Shown here one piece after another: positions 8,709 through 12,079 of a stretch of DNA of 12,079 bases. Below the pieces are notes generated by a model, which had not been told where the DNA came from, made no database searches, and was given only the letters and a program-made list of their open reading frames with translations. The stretch comes from Cyclostephanos tholiformis (taxonomy: Eukaryota > Bacillariophyta > Thalassiosirophyceae > Thalassiosirales > Thalassiosiraceae): positions 1 to 12,079 of the forward strand of contig JALLPB010000940.1 in the NCBI GenBank assembly GCA_036939975.1, read 5' to 3'. Both the position numbers and the translations under genes were made by a program. Positions within the stretch are counted from its first letter, which is position 1. The number at the start of each line of letters is the position of its first letter.

Positions 8709-9074
8709 ACTCCCACCCACCTCATCTCAGTCTCCCCTACCCGGATTCAAGCCGGGCCAGACTGAGATGGGATGGCGGAAAAAGGAGATATGAAAAGTAT
8801 TAACATATATATAAACGGAACAAGAATATGTGAACTCACCGCTTATCCTACTGGCGCCGGCATCGATGGCATTGTCGAGCAATTCCTTGACGGCGCTACA
8901 CAGGTCCGTGATGGCCTGTCCGGCAACGATCCGACTAACCGAATCGATCGGGATGGGACGTATGAGCGGTTGTTGTAACGCAACGGCATCGGCGGGAGCG
9001 GCGGCGACGTCGTCGTCGTCGTCGTCGTCGTTCATCGTGGTGGTGGTTGTGAGACGGCGGCACGGCACTGTCAT
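4692..9074 (-). CDS. PMS2: PMS2-type MutL homologue, mismatch-repair endonuclease (five exons)
   Basis: Exons are 9074-8840, 8429-7818, 7606-5085, 4988-4887 and 4799-4692; all joins keep phase, giving about 1192 aa (human PMS2 is 862). The family pairs with MLH1 and nicks DNA after mismatch recognition. The N-terminal GHKL ATPase shows VKELLDNAIDAGA (Glu64, Asn68), DNGHGV (93-98), GFRGEAL (164-170), GTTVIVNGLFECLPVR, and later FFSINGRPVD and DVNISPDKREV. A long Ser/Asp-rich linker follows. The C-terminal domain has IIGQFNLGF, the metal site DQHACDEKYNFE (966-977), ACR (1121-1123), and CAHGRPTMSHI supplied by exons 4 and 5 (Cys1153, His1155). The DQHAxxExxxxE site distinguishes PMS2 from MLH1. 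Extras are an acidic lid insert and a 29-residue tail after PTMSHI. ATG 9074 is chosen; Met14 is an alternative. Confidence 0.93.
4800..4886 (-). other. PMS2 intron 4 (87 nt)
   Basis: The donor is GTGAGT after AGG and the acceptor is TCTAAAAAAAG before CCA; phase 0. It joins CAHGR to PTMSHI. Two CTAAC-type branch-point candidates lie 30-50 nt before the acceptor. Confidence 0.85.
4989..5084 (-). other. PMS2 intron 3 (96 nt)
   Basis: The donor is GTGAGT after CGG and the acceptor is AATAACAG before GGG; phase 0. It splits the conserved ACR motif from the following SIMIGTAL segment, which without splicing would be lost to a stop soon after. Confidence 0.88.
7323..7347 (+). repeat. GAC trinucleotide tract in PMS2 exon 3
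   Basis: About eight GAC/GAT units on the plus strand, read on the minus strand as a Ser run in the PMS2 linker between the ATPase subdomains. Confidence 0.7.
7607..7817 (-). other. PMS2 intron 2 (211 nt)
   Basis: The donor is GTGAGT after GGA T. The acceptor is nine A residues then G, before AC; the joined codon is TAC (Tyr), giving KMMQGYAILCLG where MutL proteins have a KxxxxxAYxxxxxG-like segment. An earlier AG gives the wrong phase, so this A-tract acceptor is the supported one. Confidence 0.75.
8225..8257 (+). repeat. CGT/CAT trinucleotide tract in PMS2 exon 2
   Basis: About eleven TCG/TCA-type units, read on the minus strand as eleven consecutive Asp within the ATP-lid region of PMS2. 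Confidence 0.75.
8678..8708 (+). repeat. C31 homopolymer within PMS2 intron 1
   Basis: An uninterrupted run of 31 C on the plus strand, so G31 in the PMS2 pre-mRNA. Its true length is uncertain, because such runs are poorly resolved by most sequencing methods. Confidence 0.85.
8723..8769. repeat. Nested inverted repeat in PMS2 intron 1
   Basis: The outer arms CATCTCAGTCT (8723-8733) and AGACTGAGATG (8759-8769) are perfect complements. Inner arms CCCGG (8740-8744) and CCGGG (8752-8756) close a 7-nt loop, ATTCAAG. It starts 14 nt after the C31 run. It can fold on either strand; a role is unknown. Confidence 0.8.
9008..9031 (+). repeat. GTC trinucleotide tract in PMS2 exon 1
   Basis: Eight GTC units, read on the minus strand as an Asp run (residues 16-22) just after Met14 at the PMS2 N-terminus, before the conserved ATPase domain. 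Confidence 0.75.
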
Positions 9075-9242
9075 TTTTTTTGTTACTCTACTATCGTCGC
9101 ACGCACTCCCTCCCCCCGCCTTTTTCTTTGTATCTATCGTACGTACGATGTCCGAATAATAAGCTAGATAGAGATTGTGTGGTGATGCACCTCACCACCA
9201 CCATCCACAGAGTGTGTGTGGTTCGTCACTTCTTCGACCATC
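9075..9242. promoter_or_regulatory. Shared divergent promoter of PMS2 and PSMB7
   Basis: The start codons are about 168 bp apart. The region holds a perfect 14-bp palindrome, ATCGTACGTACGAT, at 9136-9149 near its centre, and pyrimidine-rich tracts. No clear TATA box is seen. If PSMB7 really starts at 9393 or 9927, its leader is longer and this region would still be the closest upstream non-coding DNA. Confidence 0.45.
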
Positions 9243-10062
9243 ATGACCACCGCCGCCGCCGCCGCCGCCTCCGTCGTCGTCGTTCGCAGCCCGCGATCGA
9301 CGGATGATGATGACGACGGCGAAGAAAAGTACGAGGAACACGACGAGACGACGCATCGTCGTCGTCATCATCATCATCGCTACCGACCAGCGATGATGAC
9401 TCGAGCGAAATCATCGTCATACCCCTCCACATCGCGTCGGTCGTCGTCGGCGATCGCGGCATTCGTCATCCTTATTGTCGCATCGTCGTCGTCATCCTCG
9501 TCTTCGTCGTCATCCCCTTGCCTTACGACGACGATCGATCATCATCCACATGGCGATTTTACATTGGGATTGGATTCGTCGATGTTGACGTCTACGGCGA
9601 CGGGCGGGGGGGGAGCGGGGGGGGGGATAAGAAGACGAAGACGACGGCGTCGACGGCGGCGATATTATGATGGCGTCGACGATTTAATATTCGCGAACGA
9701 TAATGAAGATGACGGATATAGCGGTCCGTACCACCGACACACGGGGCTATATCGCTCGGACATTGATCGAGATCGAATATTTTTTCGTCATCGATATTAC
9801 GGCGATGACTGCGAATCATTATTCCGCGATCATCATCATCACGACGACGACGATGTCGGCACTCTATATCGATGGCGCAGTCCGCTGGAATGCCTCTCGC
9901 CCCTACCCTCGACCCTCGCTTCGAGTATGGGATCATTTCCTCGTGACTGCCACGACCTACCATCGTCTCTCTCGTCGTATTCGCGAATCTCGATCGGTAC
10001 CGGTCCACGTCATCCACACGAGATCGACGTCGTGGGGAAATCACGTCGACAGTCGTCGTCAA

Positions 10063-10093
<31 letters not shown>

Positions 10094-11146
10094 TCCAGTG
10101 TCTTCATCCCGTCCGGGAAAGTTGCGCTCGACGGGCACGACCATCGTCGCCCTACTTGCCGAGAATTCCACGGTGCTTATCCTGGCGGCGGACACGCGCG
10201 CCACGGACGGAAACACCGTCGCCGACAAGCGCTGTAGGAAGTTACACGTATTGTCGAGGAACGCATGGTGCGCGGGTGCCGGAACGAGCGCGGACGTCGA
10301 GGCGATCGTTCGTATGACGAGGCACGTTTTGACGAAATCGGGCAGGAGGACGTTGGAGGGGTACGGTGGCGTCGGGAATTCGTTCGTCGAGGAATATGAT
10401 GACGACGACGATGACGGCGGATATGACGGTGATGACAACGGCGATCTCTGGGATGTACTCTCGGACGATGTCGCGTCCAATCTACCCCCCCCCCCCCCGC
10501 GGGGGGCATATCCGTTATACACCGACTACGATCTCACCTACGCGAGCATCGCGGTGGCCTCGGTGTGAATTTGCTGGCGGGGGGGTACGACGCAACCGAG
10601 GGGCGCGCCATCCTAGCCGCGATACACCCCCACGGCAGCGTCGATATCGTGAATTACTCCGCGCTCGGATCGGGTGGGTTGGCGGCCATGGGGGTATTGG
10701 AGTCTAGATATCCCGGCTCGTCGTCGGCGACGCCGTCATCGTCATCGTGCACCACGATCGAGGGGATGAGGTTGGCGGTCGATGCCGTCCGAGCCGGCAT
10801 TGACAACGATTTGGGTAGCGGGAGCCAGGTCGATGTTTGTGTCGTAGGTAGGAGGGGCGTATTCTATCGTAGGGCCGTGGCGATGGAGGAAGAGTTACGG
10901 TGGACAACGTTGTATGGGAAAGATGACGGCCGCATGACCTCCGGTGGATCCGACGATGGTGAAGATGGTGCCATTTCACGAGTGGCATCTCTTAAGAATG
11001 CCGACGGAGGGAAGGACATCGGGGTGAATGGATTCGGGAATGTCCCGTTTGCGGTTCAGTCAAAGAGGGTGGTGTGCGGAGGACAAGTTGACCTTGATGC
11101 CGTGCACCAGAGACGTAGATGGCTCGATGAAGTTCTATCTTCATAA
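9243..11146 (+). CDS. PSMB7: 20S proteasome subunit beta-2 (trypsin-like), frame broken at a C14 run
   Basis: Beta-2 is the trypsin-like catalytic subunit of the 20S core, with Thr1 freed by autocleavage. Cleavage fits STG/TTIVALL, placing Thr1 at 10137-10139. Next come ADTRATDGNTVADKRCRKLH (catalytic Asp and Lys), CAGAGTSAD, NLLAGGYDATEG, IHPHGS, ALGSGGLAAM and DNDLGSGSQVDVCV, the usual beta-2 order. The frame used up to about 10484 ends at TGA 10566; the frame used downstream ends at TAA 11144. Downstream-frame residues RLRSHLREHRGG before NLLAGG fit the family helix, so the switch is most likely in the C14 run at 10485-10498. An acidic insert of about 40 residues precedes it. The region before Thr1 is low-complexity: 298 aa from ATG 9243. 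ATG 9393/9396 would give a hydrophobic leader (AIAAFVILIVA); ATG 9927 would give a 70-aa propeptide, nearest to the family norm. Confidence 0.85.
10063..10092 (+). repeat. CGT trinucleotide tract in PSMB7 propeptide region
   Basis: About ten CGT units, read as a Ser run in the sequence that precedes Thr1 of beta-2. Confidence 0.75.
10485..10506 (+). other. Frame-switch site: C14 then GCGGGGGG in PSMB7
   Basis: Fourteen C are followed by GC and six G. The upstream frame reads Pro5-Arg-Gly-Ala-Tyr here; the frame needed downstream is offset by one base. The downstream frame has a TGA at 10433, so the shift must be between 10433 and 10564. No AG acceptor occurs between 10393 and 10543, which argues against an ordinary intron ending at this tract. 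Confidence 0.65.
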
Positions 11147-11389
11147 CAAACAAACTTTCAAATATAATCTTGTAGGCTATCCACACACTCCAACACAACA
11201 TAATCAATTGTTGGGCAATAAACCACTTATAATAAAATTTTGGTAACAATAGAATTGGGAGAATGCTTATAATGTTTGATCTACATTTATGAATAGTATG
11301 AATCAATACGATATCTCCCAATAAAATACACTTTTTCACTAAAGTGTCAGTTCTAGCTCAGCATCACAAACCCCAAAATTTAATCTTAA
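11147..11389 (+). other. 3' flank of PSMB7 with candidate poly(A) signals
   Basis: This stretch is AT-rich and without a supported gene. AATAAA hexamers occur at 11217-11222 and 11231-11236, about 75-90 nt after the beta-2 stop codon, and another follows near 11322. These are plausible poly(A) signals for PSMB7. Confidence 0.45.
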
Positions 11390-11786
11390 GCATTAGTGGT
11401 ACTTGGTAGTCATAGTGTTCATAAAATCATTTTTGCCGGTGCTGCCCAAGTCCTCATCATGTTTTGGATGAGTACTGGGTGGGGCGCCATTGTGGGCATG
11501 TTTACAAGGTATCTTATTGTAGGTTACGTTGGTAAGTATCATAGCATCATCATTTAGATATAGAAAAAAATATTATTAAAAAACAAGTCTCGAGTGTAAT
11601 TAAGAGTTTAGACACACACAGAAAAAATGACTAAGAGAAAACAAGTGCCAAGTGTAGTGAAGTCGTACCATCTGTAGTATTTTGAATGAGTGAGCATAAT
11701 TGTTTCTCGCACGATTTTTTTTAGAAATGGATATGCTCTATCCGAAACTAGATCTGGTAATGCAAAGAAAGTTTTTCATTTACTAA
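11390..11786 (+). other. Possible cryptic exon pair, unrecognised (very tentative)
   Basis: In AT-rich DNA a more GC-rich block has an open frame from 11390 to 11531 ending at a GTAAGT donor. It contains a hydrophobic stretch (AQVLIMFWMSTGWGAIVGMF). A TTTTTTTTAG acceptor at 11715-11724 would continue the frame as EMDMLYPKLDLVMQRKFFIY and stop at TAA 11784. Both splice signals are good and the phase fits, but no start exon is seen upstream and no family is recognised. The antisense of the first block is also open and hydrophilic, ending near 11393, so the strand is not settled. It may be chance or decayed sequence. Confidence 0.2.
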
Positions 11787-12079
11787 CTTTTGAAGGACTT
11801 AATATTGAATAAGATGAATTTAGTTTAATCAGTGGCCGAAGTAGACAGTGCCAGATTAATGAATACTTGAAGTTGAATTAGCAATTATGTTCAGGACATT
11901 TTAACCGGTTTCATCAGAAACCTAAAATTATTTAACCTTAACCATTCATTTATAACAATTATTTTTACAGAGCTGATCGCCATAGTGTAAACAATTATAG
12001 TTAAAGCTAAACATACACCATGGCTACCCAGCAGCCATTAATTTCGGACTGAGAAAGCATTTGTATTGAATTCCTACGT
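11787..12079. other. AT-rich end of window, no gene seen
   Basis: No domain-bearing frame is visible. A TTATTTTTACAG acceptor-like sequence ends near 11970, and an ATG in an ACCATGG context at 12019 opens only ten codons before TGA. A small inverted repeat GGTTTC-ATCA-GAAACC lies at 11907-11922. These are too weak to call a gene. Confidence 0.4.

Larger units (their letters stand above)
8430..8839 (-). other. PMS2 intron 1 (410 nt)
   Basis: The donor is GTGAGT after AGC G, and the acceptor is ATCGAAG before TG. The joined codon GTG gives ASRISVKLHDQGLESIEV, which fits the MutL N-terminal pattern. The intron holds the C31/G31 homopolymer and a hairpin. It is the longest intron in the window. 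Confidence 0.85.

Noticed and set aside
8734..8760. tRNA T-arm (5-bp stem, 7-nt loop CCCGG-ATTCAAG-CCGGG)
   Set aside because: The loop does not fit the B-box phase, and no acceptor, D or anticodon arm is present upstream; the long outer stem is not tRNA-like.
9592..10107. Minus-strand Thr/Arg-rich frame
   Set aside because: It is a shadow of trinucleotide repeats in the PSMB7 5' region, with no recognisable domain.
10454..10546. Intron with GTACTC donor and GCGAG acceptor in PSMB7
   Set aside because: Phase would fit, but the donor is unlike the six GTGAGT donors and it would remove the conserved SHL segment.
10545..10570. A 2-bp GT duplication at GGTGTGAAT as the cause of the beta-2 frame break
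   Set aside because: It would fuse ASV to NLLAGG, but the downstream frame already reads SHLREHRGGLGVNLL before this point and fits the family better, so the break is upstream.
10565..11146. A separate gene starting at GTG 10565
   Set aside because: GTG is not a normal eukaryotic start, and the segment is plainly the C-terminal half of the beta-2 domain begun upstream.
1..12079. CRISPR array, prokaryotic operon, IS element or viral gene
   Set aside because: No regular spaced repeats, no transposase or terminal repeats, and the recognised genes are spliced eukaryotic housekeeping genes.

Overview
The window looks like nuclear DNA of a unicellular eukaryotic alga, most likely a diatom or another stramenopile. 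The evidence is spliceosomal introns with GT...AG ends, compact GC-rich genes separated by short AT-rich spacers, eukaryote-only proteins (20S proteasome beta-2, PMS2, VIMP, a mitochondrial uL3), and many GAC/GTC trinucleotide tracts read as poly-Asp, poly-Ser or poly-Thr. The taxon is inferred from style and was not proven. No prokaryotic, viral or clearly mobile gene was recognised.

Layout: five genes alternate in strand. (1) 349-2091, +: an unrecognised single-exon 580-residue protein with a TATA box and a striking 19-bp palindrome upstream. (2) 2770-2144, -: a two-exon VIMP/selenoprotein-S-like ER membrane protein of 160 aa. (3) 2920-4507, +: two-exon mitochondrial ribosomal protein L3, 427 aa. 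(4) 9074-4692, -: a five-exon PMS2-type MutL homologue of about 1192 aa. All joins were derived by hand and keep phase, including two short 3' exons that carry the end of the endonuclease metal site. (5) 9243-11146, +: 20S proteasome subunit beta-2 with catalytic Thr1, an unusually long low-complexity N-terminal region, and a reading-frame break at a C14 homopolymer. Genes 2/3 and 4/5 are divergent pairs sharing short intergenic promoters (149 and 168 bp). Genes 1/2 and 3/4 are convergent, with stops 52 and 184 bp apart. From 11147 to the end the DNA is AT-rich and holds no gene I can name, only a possible small cryptic exon pair.

The genes are unrelated housekeeping functions: ER quality control, mitochondrial translation, mismatch repair and protein turnover. 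They do not form an operon or pathway. I did not find a convincing new multi-gene system. The most useful points are the reconstructed PMS2 and VIMP models, the beta-2 frame break and its two-residue insertion before the catalytic Asp, the near-uniform splice signals with A-rich tracts at three of six acceptors, the promoter palindromes, and the unrecognised protein with three copies of a YLxSLgN motif.
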